Shown: one piece after another, positions 1-10,975 of the stretch
Numbering within the stretch: position 1 is the first letter of the stretch
Layout: every line of letters starts with the position of its first letter
DNA from: Sclerodactyla briareus
Taxonomy: Eukaryota; Echinodermata; Holothuroidea; Dendrochirotida; Sclerodactylidae
Direction: 5' to 3'
NCBI GenBank assembly: GCA_026419785.1
Contig: JAODTK010003098.1
Coordinates: forward strand, 271,001 to 335,000
DNA length: 64,000 bases
Translations under genes and position numbers: made by a program
Notes under the pieces: generated by a model
What the model saw: only the letters and a program-made list of their open reading frames with translations
Told to the model about the DNA's origin: nothing
Databases searched by the model: none

Positions 1-600
1 GACAAACTCCCGCTTCGATCGGCACACTACTTTGGTAGTTACAAGGGGTCAAAGTTCAAATTTCAGACCTTTTTCGAAAAACATTGGCACATGTTCCTTG
101 GAAGGACAAGATATGGCTAGGGTGGGATGCATCACATGGATTGGGTACAATTTTTCATAAAACCCGCCATGTCATTGAGCGTTCATTGAAAGGTCACTTA
201 AAGAGGTCAAAAAAACTATTCTGTACTTTTTCGGCAAAGCACTGGGTGTGTTCATCAGAAGCAAAATGCTCCTAGGAGTGGATGTATCACCCCCCCCCCC
301 CCCCCATGGAGGTAAACAATTTTATAAAAACTTATATCATGAGGTCATTCGAGAGTACTTAGGGGTCAAAAACTTTTTTCTGGCCATTATCGGAGCATTG
401 AATATCTGCGAAGTGGATTGTTCACCATGTGGATTATAATGTTGACCTGAATGTGTGTGACCTCTGACCTGAATTTGACCTTTGTCGGGTGGCCATGTCG
501 TTAAAGGACGAATCTTGAATAAGTGTGCATTATGATAAGGACGCACCTTGTCCGGGGGCTGTAGGGGTGCCTCAAAATTAACAAGTGCAGAGGAATGGAC
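1..600 (-). repeat. Inverted copy of the 580 bp satellite-like monomer
   Basis: Read on the minus strand this segment matches the array at 4.34-6.83 kb. The left edge, reverse-complemented, gives a run equivalent to the array's end-of-monomer text (TTTGACC, CTTGTAAC, ACCAAAGTAGTG, then a GATCGAAGCG-like motif, compare 5423-5470). Further in, the reverse complements of CATGGAGG, GGCCATTATCGGAG, TTGAATATCTG and TTCACCATGTGGATTATAATGTT match the array's CTCTCCATGTGAT, CTCCGATGATGGCC, ATTCAATTCTCC and ATTATATCACAATGGTGAA. A run of 16 C (290-305) interrupts it. The copy is truncated by the window edge, so its true extent is unknown. Confidence 0.8.
458..470 (-). promoter_or_regulatory. DR1-type AGGTCA direct repeat
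   Basis: The plus strand reads TGACCTCTGACCT, i.e. AGGTCA-G-AGGTCA on the minus strand: two perfect nuclear-receptor half-sites spaced by one base. DR1 sites are bound by RXR/HNF4/COUP-TF-type receptors. The site lies within the inverted repeat copy, so it is repeat-borne. Function is inferred only from the motif. Confidence 0.3.
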
Positions 601-1500
601 CCATTTAGTACCTGTACACGTTGTAGCTTCACAAGTCTATAAATATATTCTTTTCACGAATATGGTCGGTTTCATGTTCACCAAATTTCTTGAATAAGCG
701 AGCGGGGATATCTACGTTTCTGGCGGTGTACCAGCCCCGACATTTTCTAGTTGTGATGATTTCTTGATGGATGATTAACAGGTAATTATAATCGAAACAA
801 TCTGATCAGGTTTGATAAATACAGACTGATACTGCAAAAAATTAAAACCAGCTTGAAATCGTGAATTTGGGCACATGAGTTTACACATACAATTTTTCCA
901 TTTACTGCAAAGTATTTGTTGTAATATCACATCAAAACTCTCCATTTTGGGGGGAGAAATACAACTCATGCTGTTCACATACCGATAGTTTATCCTCTTG
1001 CATCGAGGTCATACGGGTAAAATCATACAACATTCACAATTCACCTGAACAGATAGTGCGTTTCTCTGGGGTTTTAATAACGGATAGATGATGCGAGTGG
1101 ATCTGATGGAATTGCTGACCCATAAAAAGGCAGTCGAGCATGGGAAGTGCATCTGATGACGTGGTGGTTAACATAGACATTCTATGACAGTTGATCCAAT
1201 CTGGTTTGATCAATAATGTCTAGAGCCCAACGAGCTACGGCAGTTCATAGGCCGAGGATACTGTCTTACATTTTCTACGTATAATTTCTGATGTGTACCA
1301 ACCTACAAGCTCCAAGAATCTGCATAAAACAAGATTCATGATGTAGCGGTGAGTCCACTGTGTACTAGTGGTAAAACTGTACCCACATGTCAACATTTGG
1401 GGAGGTAAGTGTAATCTGTGGTATGGTGTTCTTCCTGCACATATCAACCTCATAGTACTCACTAGCACAAGGAAGGGCATGAGGGCTACGATGCTCGTTG
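601..1500. other. Unrecognised AT-rich sequence
   Basis: No coding, RNA or repeat feature recognised. Open frames here are under 82 codons and show no familiar motif. Confidence 0.5.
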
Positions 1501-2400
1501 AACTCTATGTGGGCATACTTAGGAGGCCAAAGGAGTTATGATGGCGAAGCTGGCGGAGACCCACGCCGAGGAGCCAGCCAGGGCTGCGAGGACCCAGTCC
1601 CTCAGGATACGGAAGAAGACAGCGAACATGTCATCATACAGAAGTCGCTGCGAAGCGGGGGATGACGTGGAATCCCGCCTCTGCTGCCTCTCTCGAAAGC
1701 GAACGGGACGTGCTCCGTGAGAGACGGAGGTAGTGCAGGACTTCTGGAATTACAGACCTGCCCTCGAGATGTCCTCCCAGGTAGCCCCTATTGCGGCCCC
1801 GCTGCTAGGACCCGGGAGAGTGAAAGACCAATCGGATCACTGGCTCTTGACCACATCGGAACCTGGATAGGTTCCCAGGCGAGAGAATAATGGCCGACGT
1901 TTACCGTCTGCTGTCCGATCGTGGAGAACGGAAAGGAGTGTTGAACGAGTGTGTCATGTGTGCTCTAACCCCGAACGGATAATTTCAAGCCAGGTGTTGT
2001 CCAATGCAGCGGCCTTCCATTTTATGCAGAGGGTTCCATAGGTCTCAGTGGTCCCTTGATGTTCGCCAAGGTCCTCAGGTGATGGTCAGGCGACAATCTC
2101 GCTATTTACGCCTTCATAATCAGATTTCCCCCATCGAGGGCGGTTATGATTATCGTCCTGGGCTAATGAAAACATCAAGCTGCCCGTCGGGAGGAATCCA
2201 CACTTCAGTGCTGATAGAAAATGTTCCCTGAATTGGACAGGTCTTCCCTGCTTCGGCTGTAGACAGGCGTGAAACGGTACTCAACATTATCGTCAATGTC
2301 AAATCGATAGAGTCCTCCCATGGCTCACGAATACGACAACCCGGGTAGGAGCAGAATGTAATTTGTGAACGGGACACAAACTTCCCTTAACTGTAGAACA
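1501..2400. other. GC-richer segment without a recognised gene
   Basis: About 1535-2000 is clearly richer in G+C and CpG than the flanks. Short plus-strand frames (for example from ATG 1538, 60 codons, rich in Ala/Arg/Glu) end in stops, and no conserved domain is visible on either strand. It could be a decayed gag-like or exon fragment, or a CpG-containing regulatory stretch; nothing in the sequence decides between these. Confidence 0.3.
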
Positions 2401-3330
2401 CCTTGCTGATCGCTGTGTCAACAACATTCATAACAGCATCTTCAGAACAGCCACATGGGGCATTACCTTTAAATTGCAAAATCGGACATATCTCTTTAAA
2501 GCTGTGTAGAGTTTCAGAACCCAGACCGCTATACAGAACAGATGGAAACCCAGCTGATGCTGGATCAGTATTGTCATATATGGGTGAGACAAGGTGGGTG
2601 AGAACCACCCTGGTTGGTAGTGCAGCACGGACAGTTTGACTCTGATGTCATCAACTGCTCATCACGGATGTCTGAATGGCCAAAGTCGGTGTGAAATTCT
2701 GCAAGAAAAAAATTGATCAGGTTTATAATGAGCTAATCCTTTATTGAGAAACATGTGGCATTCAAATCGGCAGTGTCATCACAATTTTGTAGTTACAGCC
2801 TGCGGTATACCAATAGGTCACCTGATGTCCCATTAGGGTTATGTTAGGGTAGAAAAAAGCTTAGAGAAAATACACCTCAAAATTGTTAGAATGGAAATGT
2901 ATGCCTCTGTCTCATAAAAGTTTTTGGAAATGTTTTCGTTAAGAATAAACCGCTACTGAGCGTGGAACCCCACATAATCCAATTGGCTGAAACGGAATAA
3001 ACAGTACCACGATTTCCAGTCAACCTTCATTTATGAACTCTCACCAACAAACTGTAACCCCACCCAAACATGTGTCTCAAGCGAACGAACGATGTCAACT
3101 GCACAAGACCAAACATGCACCTTCAACTGCATGGGATAGGCTGAAGCCTATGTAATGTACTATTGTCGCAAAATACATGGGTTACGGGGCAATTAATTCA
3201 AAGAACACAGGTCACCTTATTTGCCTCTCACATGAGTGTAGTACAGTAAGTCAGTCCCTGTTTGGGCAAAGTGTTTCTACTTGAGTAATGTTGAGACATG
3301 ATAGTGGGGGGTGTAATATGATAACTTTAG
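2401..3330. other. Unrecognised sequence
   Basis: AT-rich, no gene or repeat recognised. Overlapping short frames around 2400-2640 occur on both strands and look incidental. Confidence 0.5.
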
Positions 3331-3545
3331 CAGAGTGTTTGGCACAGTTGTTAGAGCGTCGGCCGTCCGCCGCGGGAGAGCCGGGTTCCAATCCTGTCGG
3401 GTCATACCAAAGGCTATCCAAATGGTATAGTAAGACGTGGGAGAAACGCGGGTAGTTCAACATCCACTTGAAACAGGCGATCGCCCCCAGTGTCTCGCCT
3501 TGGTGCGCATCATGTTTCCAGCTAATAGTCACCATGCCAAACATT
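3330..3545 (+). mobile_element. tRNA-derived SINE, copy 1
   Basis: The head has an RNA polymerase III A-box-like stretch (TGGCACAGTTGTTAGAGCG, 3341-3359) and a B-box-like GGGTTCCAATCC (3383-3394), with tRNA-like spacing. It is followed by GGGTCATACC and AAATGGTA, a body start shared with the SINE at 16.74 kb (GTTTATACC, AAAATGGTACC). The tRNA part is too altered to be a functional tRNA. SINEs of this build are common in echinoderms and other marine invertebrates. The 3' boundary is uncertain; no target-site duplication could be assigned. Confidence 0.75.
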
Positions 3546-3589
3546 ACACTGAATTATCATTTGTTGCTTTTAAGATGTTTTGGTATAGC

Positions 3590-4330
3590 ATTTAACACCC
3601 CTAGTAATCATTGATCAATTTCAAATTCGTAAGGACTGTAATTGGGCAATGTCTACTAGAGTGAATAAGTTAAGTTTTGTGGAAATGTGACTAAGATCGC
3701 CTGAAATATGGCAAATTAGACACAATATTCAACTTCCCTTGACCAATTTTGCCTCCTTTCACATATTCAGGACCACCTTAATACCTGGGAATTCATCAAA
3801 CTTGAACATTTGCATGGATTAACAATGTATACACACTGCATACCCCGCAGTGACTTGAGTCAATGTTTGTTAACATTTTGGGGGAATAAAACTAAGGTAC
3901 CATACCAATCAAGCTTCAGGAAATCAAACCAACTTTGAAATTTGGGAACACCATGCAAAAGATCACACTGAATGACCGCCAGTGTTCTCCACCCTATGTG
4001 AATAATACATTTTATAATAGTGAATAATCACAATAAGTGTCTCTATTGTTTTCACAAATGAATTGGTGATGGAATGAAAAAATCTGATGAACCTGTGCAT
4101 TTCGCATAGATTACAAATTTATACGACCCAATTAGCATATTGACGCTGAAATCTAATCAGTAACATCTACTTCATACCCCATCTATGTTGCCAAACCAAG
4201 TCACCATATCACCTCCGTTCCTCTGTAATCTTGCTTACCGAGCCCTGAACATAGATTACCTCAAATCGGCTCAATTACCTTACTTAACTAGACAACCCCG
4301 CCTGCGGTAGAACAACCGCCACTTGTATAT
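3590..4330 (+). repeat. Partial copy of the hairpin-ended family (body, no hairpin)
   Basis: Two parts match the longer copy at 13.64-14.74 kb. The first (about 3760-3980) shares TACACACTGCATA, CCCGCAGTGACT, a GGGACTAAAGGTA-like run, CCATCAAGC and ACCATGCAAAA. The second (about 4145-4290) shares AAATCTAATCAGT, ATCTACTTCATA, CCAAGTCACCATA, TAATCTTGCTTA and GAGCCTGAACA. The copy stops before the CA-rich tract and terminal hairpin and runs directly into the tandem array at about 4340. Confidence 0.7.
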
Positions 4331-4339
4331 CCCCACTTG

Positions 4340-6830
4340 CCAAACAGTTTCTATTTTTTTTTGCCCGTTGAACGTAACTCCTTAAATAAGCCATTTATTT
4401 GCAAGACTCGACCTTCACCACATACCCCCCGACAGAGGTCAACTTGAGGTCAGGGGTCACACCCTGCAGGTCAACATTATATCACAATGGTGAACCTTTT
4501 CAGCCTTCACAGATATTCAATTCTCCGATTACGGCCAGAAAACAGTTTTTGACACCCTAAGTGACCTGAATGACCTTATGACATGCAGTTTTTTTATGAA
4601 AAAGTGTAACTCTCCATGTATACATCCCTCCCTGAAAGCAATTTTTGCATTCTGATAACACGCCCCGTGCTATTGCCAAAAATTATTAAAATCAGTTTTG
4701 TGACCCACATGACGTTAAATGACCTTCAATGACATGGCGGTTTTTATAAAAATGTTACTCCTCCATGTGATGCAGCCACTCCTAAAGCATTTGCAGTCCA
4801 ATAAACATGCCTAATGTTATTGCGAAAAAGCTATTAAATTAAACTTTACCCCCTTGTACTACCAAAGTTATGCGTCCGATCGAAGCAGGAGTGGTTTCCT
4901 CCATAAAGCACATAAATGTCTATCACATATCCCAAATAACAGTTTCCTATTGTTTTTGCCCGTAAACTCCTTAATACACATTTATTCAAGACTCAACCTT
5001 TAACCCACATGACCACCTGACAAGTTCAAATTGAGGTCAAGGTCACCCCCTGCAGGTCACAATTATATCACAATGGTGAACCTTCCAGCCTTCAAAGATT
5101 TTCAATTCTCCGATGATGGCCAGAGAACCTTTTTTGACCTAAGTGACCGTGAATTACCTTTAAGACATGGCAGTTTTTTATGAAATTGTAACTCTCCATG
5201 TGATACATCCACTCCTATGAGCATTTTGCATTCTGAGGACAGCCCCAGTGCTAATTGCCAAAAGTACTAAATCATTTTTTGACCCCTCGTGACCTTTGAT
5301 GACCTCCACTGACATGGCGTTTTTATAAAAGTGTTACTCTCTCCCTGTGATGCATCCACCTCCTAGAAGCATATTGCATTCCAATGAACACGCCTAATGT
5401 TATTGCAAAAGCTATTAAATGAAACTTTGACCCTTGTAACGACCAAGTAGTGTCGGCGATTCGAAGCGTCGTTGGTCCCCTCCATAAAGCACCAAAGGTC
5501 TATCACATATCCAAAAAGAATCAGTTTCTATTTTTTTGCCCTAACTCCTTAAATAGCCATTTAATTCAAGACTCAACCTTTAACCACATGACGCACTGCA
5601 AGTTCAAATTGAGGTCAGAGTCACACACATGCCAAGTCAACAATTATATCACAATGGTGAACCTTCCCCACCTTCACAGATATTCAATTCTCCGTTATCG
5701 CCAGAAAACATTTTTTTGACCCTAATGACCTTGGATGACTTCAATTCCATGACAGTTTTTATGAAAATTGTAACTCTCCATGTGATCTCCACTTCCAGGA
5801 GCCATTTTTGTATTCTGATGACACGCCCAGTTCTATTTCGGATAAGTACCACAATCAGTTTTTGACCTCAAATTGACCTTTAATGACCTCGGATGACATG
5901 TACCATTGTTATAAAAATGTAACCCTAGAATGGGGTTACACCCTGTCCTGGAATATAAACCCCATCAGGAAAGGTCACTGGAAGATGTTGCAGAAGCCCA
6001 TCTATTGGCAGTTCTATGCCCATAAGTGACCGTGAACCTTTGATGACATGATGTTTTTATGGAAAATTTCTCCCTCCAACCATGACGTCAACCCGGTCCT
6101 GAAAGTTTCAATCAACATTTGCTAAGCAATGTCAAGGTAAGTTGTCTCCAAAAATATTAGTTTTCCCTCCCTAATTGACCTTGAATGAACCTTTATGACC
6201 TTCATTTTTATGAAAATGTTACTCTCGATGAAATGCACGCATTCCTACAAGCATAATGTCTCCCAAGGTATCCATGCCGATGCTTTGCCAAAAAGGTATC
6301 AATACCAACCTTTGACCCCTCAACTTGAGAACCGAGTGCCCGATTGAAGCAGTAGTTTGTTTCAATCTATTCAGCACACAGAGATCTGCCAGATATCCAA
6401 ATTTATACAGAAATTGACATTTCTTTTTCCTTTCTCTATAACTCGAAAAATAAGGCACATTCATTCACATTTGACCTTTGACTTTTGACCTCATATTCAG
6501 GGTAGTTTGACCTGTGATTCTAAAATCACCATGACAAATCACTACAACATTCTATCTAACTGCACTTACTTTCCATTGACAACTTTGACCTCGATATCTT
6601 TCACACACCAAAGGTCACATGGGGCAAAATTATGTTTCATTTCGATCGAAAGTACCTTTGAGATCCGAAAATGGCCACGAAATTTGATTCCGCCAAAAAC
6701 ATGGAAAAGGGTCAATTGAGGTCCACGGTCACACAGATGGAGGTCAACGAGTGCATCACAATGGTCACCTCCCAACCTCGGCAACATTTGCGTCCCAAGT
6801 TAATGGGCCAAAAAAAAAGGTTTTGACCCC
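4340..6830 (+). repeat. Tandem array of about 580 bp monomers with internal 170 bp subrepeats
   Basis: Equivalent points (CCGTTGAACGTAACTCCTTA, CCGTAAACTCCTTA, GCCCTAACTCCTTA, CTATAACTCGAAAA) start near 4363, 4961, 5537 and 6435, so two monomers are about 580-600 bp and the last interval is longer, with extra subrepeat material. Each monomer contains repeated blocks of the form GTAACTCTCCATGTGAT, CACTCCTA, GCATTTTGCATTC, CGCC, TATTGCCAAAA, TTTGACC, TGACCTTTGATGACCT, GACATGGC, TTTTTATAAAA at about 170 bp intervals. Monomers differ mostly by single-base gains or losses. No coding potential is seen. The array is bounded on both sides by pieces of the hairpin-ended family, and an inverted copy lies at the left window edge. 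Confidence 0.85.
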
Positions 6831-6839
6831 AAATTGACT

Positions 6840-7255
6840 TTGATGACCTCTATTTTAACCTGAAAATCTAATCAGTTCATCTACCTCATATCCTCCGCAT
6901 CATATGTGCCAAACCAAGTCACCCCATAGCACCTACGTTCATCCGTAATCTTGCTCACTGAGCCTAACATAAATTATATAAAAAGCTAATTACCTTACTT
7001 AATTGTGACTTGGCCCTGCCCAAATCGGTAAATTCAGATCGTGTTCACCCAACCCCGAATCTAACCCTGAAAAATTTCGTCGCAATTGGACGTGCCGTTC
7101 GAAAGATACCTGCTAACGAGGAAGTGTGACACCACAAACACACACACACACACACACAACACACACAACACCACACCACCACGCACACACACACATACCA
7201 CACACACATGCAATGACCACTAAGTCTCCGCCAGAATTTCATTCTGGCGAGACAA
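6840..7255 (+). repeat. Hairpin-ended dispersed family, copy A
   Basis: Shares with copies at 11.0, 14.4 and 24.5 kb the ordered blocks AATCTAATCAGTTCATCTAC, CCAAACCAAGTCACC, GTAATCTTGCTCACTGAGC, TAATTACCTTACTTAATTGTG, GTGTTCACCC, GAGGAAGTGTGACA, a CA-rich tract (7136-7208), GACCACTAAGTCTC and a terminal stem-loop. The stem-loop (7224-7253) pairs GTCTC(C)GCCAGAAT with ATTCTGGCGAGAC around a TTC loop and is followed by AAAAA. A 3' stem-loop plus short A-rich tail resembles non-LTR retroelement ends recognised by reverse transcriptase, but no protein is seen, so the class is open. Confidence 0.75.
7136..7213. repeat. CA-rich simple repeat
   Basis: Imperfect (CA)n with CACCAC and CATACC interruptions; internal part of the hairpin-ended family copy. 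Confidence 0.9.
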
Positions 7256-8935
7256 AAATGTGTTTCCGATCACGCACAATTTCAAGTGGGGTGTTTTTTT
7301 CTCTACCCCACTCCCTGCAATTTCATTTCACCAAATAACTTCCTCTCTCAAGCAATGGAGAAGCTCATTCCTGACACTCCCTCCCTCCTCCCCCCCCCCC
7401 AACCCTTCCCCTCTTATGCCATTCTCCAGGGCGGCAGGCCCTCTCTCCTGAAAAATCTCTCTCTTTGTGTCTGACTGGCAATTTAAAACTGCATTCGGTC
7501 ACATGTTGATTTTTTAAGCAAACTCTTCCTTGTTATTCTTCTTTTGTGGCATATGGTTCAACAGGCAAACCATATATCAAAGAACAATCAACTCATCTGC
7601 ATAGTTTTCCATTACTCTGTATTGTTCCATCTGTCAATGCCTGTCATTGTTTATACATGTAACTGTGTTTTCAACTCCATGTCCTTCTTCTTCCAAACAA
7701 ATACAAACTGACTTCTCTGAAACAGTAGGCCTATAATAAATCAACCAAAAACCAAGATAAAGTAACATTACATACTGTACCTTTGAATTTGTAATAAAAC
7801 ATACTCAATCACTGTAGAAGTAAATTGTTGTGAGCGCACACCACTTGAAGAGTTGGTTTTGGGGTATGGGCTGCCTTCGTCTTAAAACCTACAATTTTAT
7901 ACTGGGGAAAAGTTAGCAATCCCTTGTTTATTGTCAGAAAATTTGGTGATGGGGGGGGGGGGGGATTTGACCCCCTTCCTCATGACCACCACGCTTCGTG
8001 TTGTCCTATGTCTAGTGGAGTATATGGTAGTGCCTAGGTAAGATCAACATGGCGACTGAATTAACAAAAAAGTTTAAGTCTGTCTAAATACCTCTTGAAG
8101 GGTATCAATTTGAAGTCACCTGTGGGTAGTGTGTGGTGGGGGTCTGTCTACAGAGAGGGGGGGATGAGTGCACCCCTACCCATCACAAAATTTAGGGTAC
8201 AGGAATAGAATTTCCTATTAGATGATGTTAACTTATATCCGTCCACCATTTCTGCGAGTTTTTATAACACAAGTGTATTACTTTGTTAGAAACTGTTGCA
8301 AAGGTTGTTTATCTTAACATAACAGCCTAACCTTTCGGTTCTCATATCAGAAACCCACTGACCGTAACTGTATCTTTTCCGAAATAACATGGCTTATGGC
8401 AGATTTCTGACATTTTTTTTGGTAATAAATTTAACCCGATTGATACTATTGCAAGAGCGACATGGTTGCCTACACATTTTTTTTCTTCTTCTGGTCAGCT
8501 AGGGTATAATACACACAGCATGAGAATGGAATTTTCATGCTCATTTTCTAAACCATCGGGTTTATCTATAATGAAGGCCCCCCATTGCCAGGCCAGCCCG
8601 CAAGTTTTTCACAAAGCTCTTAATGGCTTCCCTCCTCCAGGGACCATAGAACGTCTTTGTAGTTTTGTTGCAATATCCGTCAGCATTTTAAAATGACATA
8701 TTGGATTTTGGAATCCTAATTATGGACCCTCCTCTTGCCTTGAATTATGAAATAATGATGAAACATATAAGAGGGCCTCGGTTACAGAATAACAACAGAT
8801 AGCCATAATAGGTTAGAAACTTCCTGAGGCATCCTATCCTGGCGTCAAACCAGTTTTAATTTGAAAACAGTATCTTTTCATTATTCCCAATCATGAATTT
8901 CCTCAATTTTTCAGAAGAAATTGAACTAGAGCCAT
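7256..8935. other. Unrecognised sequence with homopolymer runs
   Basis: No gene seen. Contains a C-rich tract (7381-7415) and a run of about 14 G (7951-7964). Short frames over the C tract are low-complexity Pro-rich artefacts. Confidence 0.5.
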
Positions 8936-9010
8936 TGGCGCTGTAGCTCAACCGAATGGAACATTATGCGTTGATGTTTGAGTCAGAGGCCAGATGCGTT
9001 TCAAACCCAG
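8936..9010 (+). mobile_element. tRNA-derived SINE head or tRNA relic
   Basis: An A-box-like TGTAGCTCAACCGAATGGA (8942-8960) and a B-box-like GTTTCAAACCC (8998-9008) lie at roughly tRNA spacing. The arms do not close into a good cloverleaf, so this is a derived element, not a working tRNA. The body downstream (9010-9060) was not matched to the other SINEs here, suggesting a different subfamily. Confidence 0.45.
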
Positions 9011-9059
9011 CCTATTGTTTCCCTGTAACAACCTTTAACCTTGGATTTCTATGGCCAAT

Positions 9060-10110
9060 ACATTGACACGCAGTTTGGTCACCATTAATCAAACTCGAAG
9101 AAACCAATTGAGAGAGAGGAAGGCAATTTCACACTTTTACTTTGACCTTCATTCACATAGTCACAGATGGTCCCAAAATTGATGAACAATGGGTCCAATT
9201 TGGTCAACATCCATCAAGAATGCCTTTTTGCTTCTTTTAATCAGAAGTTACTGTTCAATCCTAATGGCACTATATGATTTTGCATCCAACAAAGTCTGCA
9301 ACAAGCTGAAAAGGCACCTCCAAGGAACATGCAGCATAGTTGGTTCGAGCTCAAAATGGACCATGAGGCCCAAGTGCGACCGATCTCACATTACCAGGAA
9401 GGTTACATAATGAAATGGGCCCTAGGGTCCAAACTGGGCCCATTTGAAGAAAATCAATTGAAGCTTGTGGGAGGAGATGGATTTCAAGTACTACAGTTGA
9501 AAGTTCATACAATGGGCCTCAGGCCCACGTGGGACCTGTTGACATAAATTTCTGAAAACCCAAGGAACTATGAAGGTAATTTTATTCTGGTGAACTTTGA
9601 AAAAAAAATTTTGTAAAAAACACCACTGAGTATCAATTCTTGCCTAAATAGGTTGTCCTCATCTTCGTAGCTCAATATTTGTTTTACACGTGTATAAAGA
9701 CCCCCCTGCCCCTTATTTGTTTAATATTCCAAACAAACAGTAATCATCTTCACAGGTACAGATGCGACTCTGGATAAGTAATTATATTAAGTAGTAATTT
9801 ATGATAGCCGTTGATGATTATTTATTCAATAGAAATATTAAAACTCACTGAAATACTACTACTCCAACCTGCACCTCCAGTTGTCCAAATTATGAACATT
9901 ACTGCCCAGTCCAAAATCCAGTATGGTCTTTGTAGAAAATGTGAAAGTCCGAAAAATGTAAAAGCATACTCCATTCTTCATTACAAACACCTACATCCTC
10001 ACGACTAGCAAGCCCAAATTACTGCCACGTACACAAGAACCGTGCTGCAATTATGAACCTTCATTTACCGACAACAAAAAAAACTGATAAAATCTGACAC
10101 CTCCACATTA
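9060..10110. other. Unrecognised sequence with GGGCCC-type repeats
   Basis: Between 9350 and 9540 short motifs of the form ATGGGCCC / GGGCCCAT recur (9361, 9414, 9436, 9511), including perfect 10-base arms AAATGGGCCC and GGGCCCATTT (9413-9445, 13-base spacer). No coding feature recognised; the rest is AT-rich. Confidence 0.4.
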
Positions 10111-10640
10111 CAGCAAGCTCTCACTCACAGCATGGCAGTCCGCCGCAGCGAGATCCAGCCACAACACTGACGGGAAGCTATATGACGTTTTGCATGACGG
10201 CGATCCGATTTACCATCTGGGAATCGACCTGAGTAGATGCAGTCCGGGTGGGTCCACAAACTTTCTTCTCCAACAGAGGCTTTCAAAAAAGGAATGCTCC
10301 ATTGATTGCCGTTGTGGTTGTTATCTCGCTGCCTTCCCGGAGAATATACAGCAGGAAGTAGAAAAAAAAACAAGAGTGGGCTTTTGCATACTTTTTTTTC
10401 CCCTAACCGGCCGAAATTATCGAGAATGTTTTTAATGAGGCTTTCCTGCCAATCCGCGGTGCCCTGATATTAAAGTGTGTGCAGATGAAATGACAGACTG
10501 GGCTTGGTGGTGTGTGCTAGCAGCAGGGGAAGGCGCTATTTCAGGTGGCGTTGCGGTGAATGGCGCAGGGTAGAACTTGAAAAAGATCCTGGCCTTCCGG
10601 TATCGTAAATTCTGCACAGGAGTGATACACCTGGGCAATC
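10110..10640. other. GC-richer segment with open frames on both strands
   Basis: On the plus strand a stop-free frame runs from about 10114 to the TAA at 10433 after a CATTACAG that resembles a splice acceptor. On the minus strand a frame of 82 codons (10125-10373) runs close to GTGAGTGAG, which resembles a splice donor. Neither product is recognisable, and overlapping frames on both strands argue that at most one is real. It could be an isolated exon or merely a GC-rich stretch. Confidence 0.2.
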
Positions 10641-10975
10641 AACTAATTGCGTTGACAGATGTCGATGTGGGTGTAAATCAGAAGAGTGTTCATGGAAATG
10701 GAATTTGAAATGTATGCATTAACTGGGATTATTTAAAAAGCCATTTACCATGTACTCCAGGAAAAGGATGTTGGTCGGCCATTATAAGGGACTAGAGTCA
10801 GGGAGAGTCAAGGAGATAAAAGATTGGAAGAAAAGGCGATCGCCAAAAAAGTGTTAGACTGGTAGCGCCGGGAAATCAGTGGTTTATATAGTCACTACAC
10901 TACACACTATACACAAACCAATATATGCCACCACTGTCATGTCAAACGAACATCACATATTTTCACATATAACAC
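10641..10975. other. Unrecognised sequence
   Basis: AT-rich, nothing recognised. Confidence 0.5.

Noticed and set aside
1538..1720. GC-rich 60-codon frame as a gag or gene fragment
   Set aside because: No zinc knuckle or other motif, stops in the continuation, no LTRs found nearby.
4340..6830. Regular repeats considered as a CRISPR array
   Set aside because: The repeated unit is hundreds of bases long, with diverged copies and no short constant repeat separated by unique spacers; the setting is an animal-type genome.
6840..7255. Hairpin-ended family as a Helitron
   Set aside because: A 3' hairpin fits, but it is followed by GAGACAAAAA instead of a CTRR end and no 5' TC terminus or Rep/helicase is seen; A-rich tail fits retroposition better.
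7045..7338. Thr/His- and Val/Cys-rich frames over the CA tract
   Set aside because: Translated microsatellite; opposite-strand frames are equally open.
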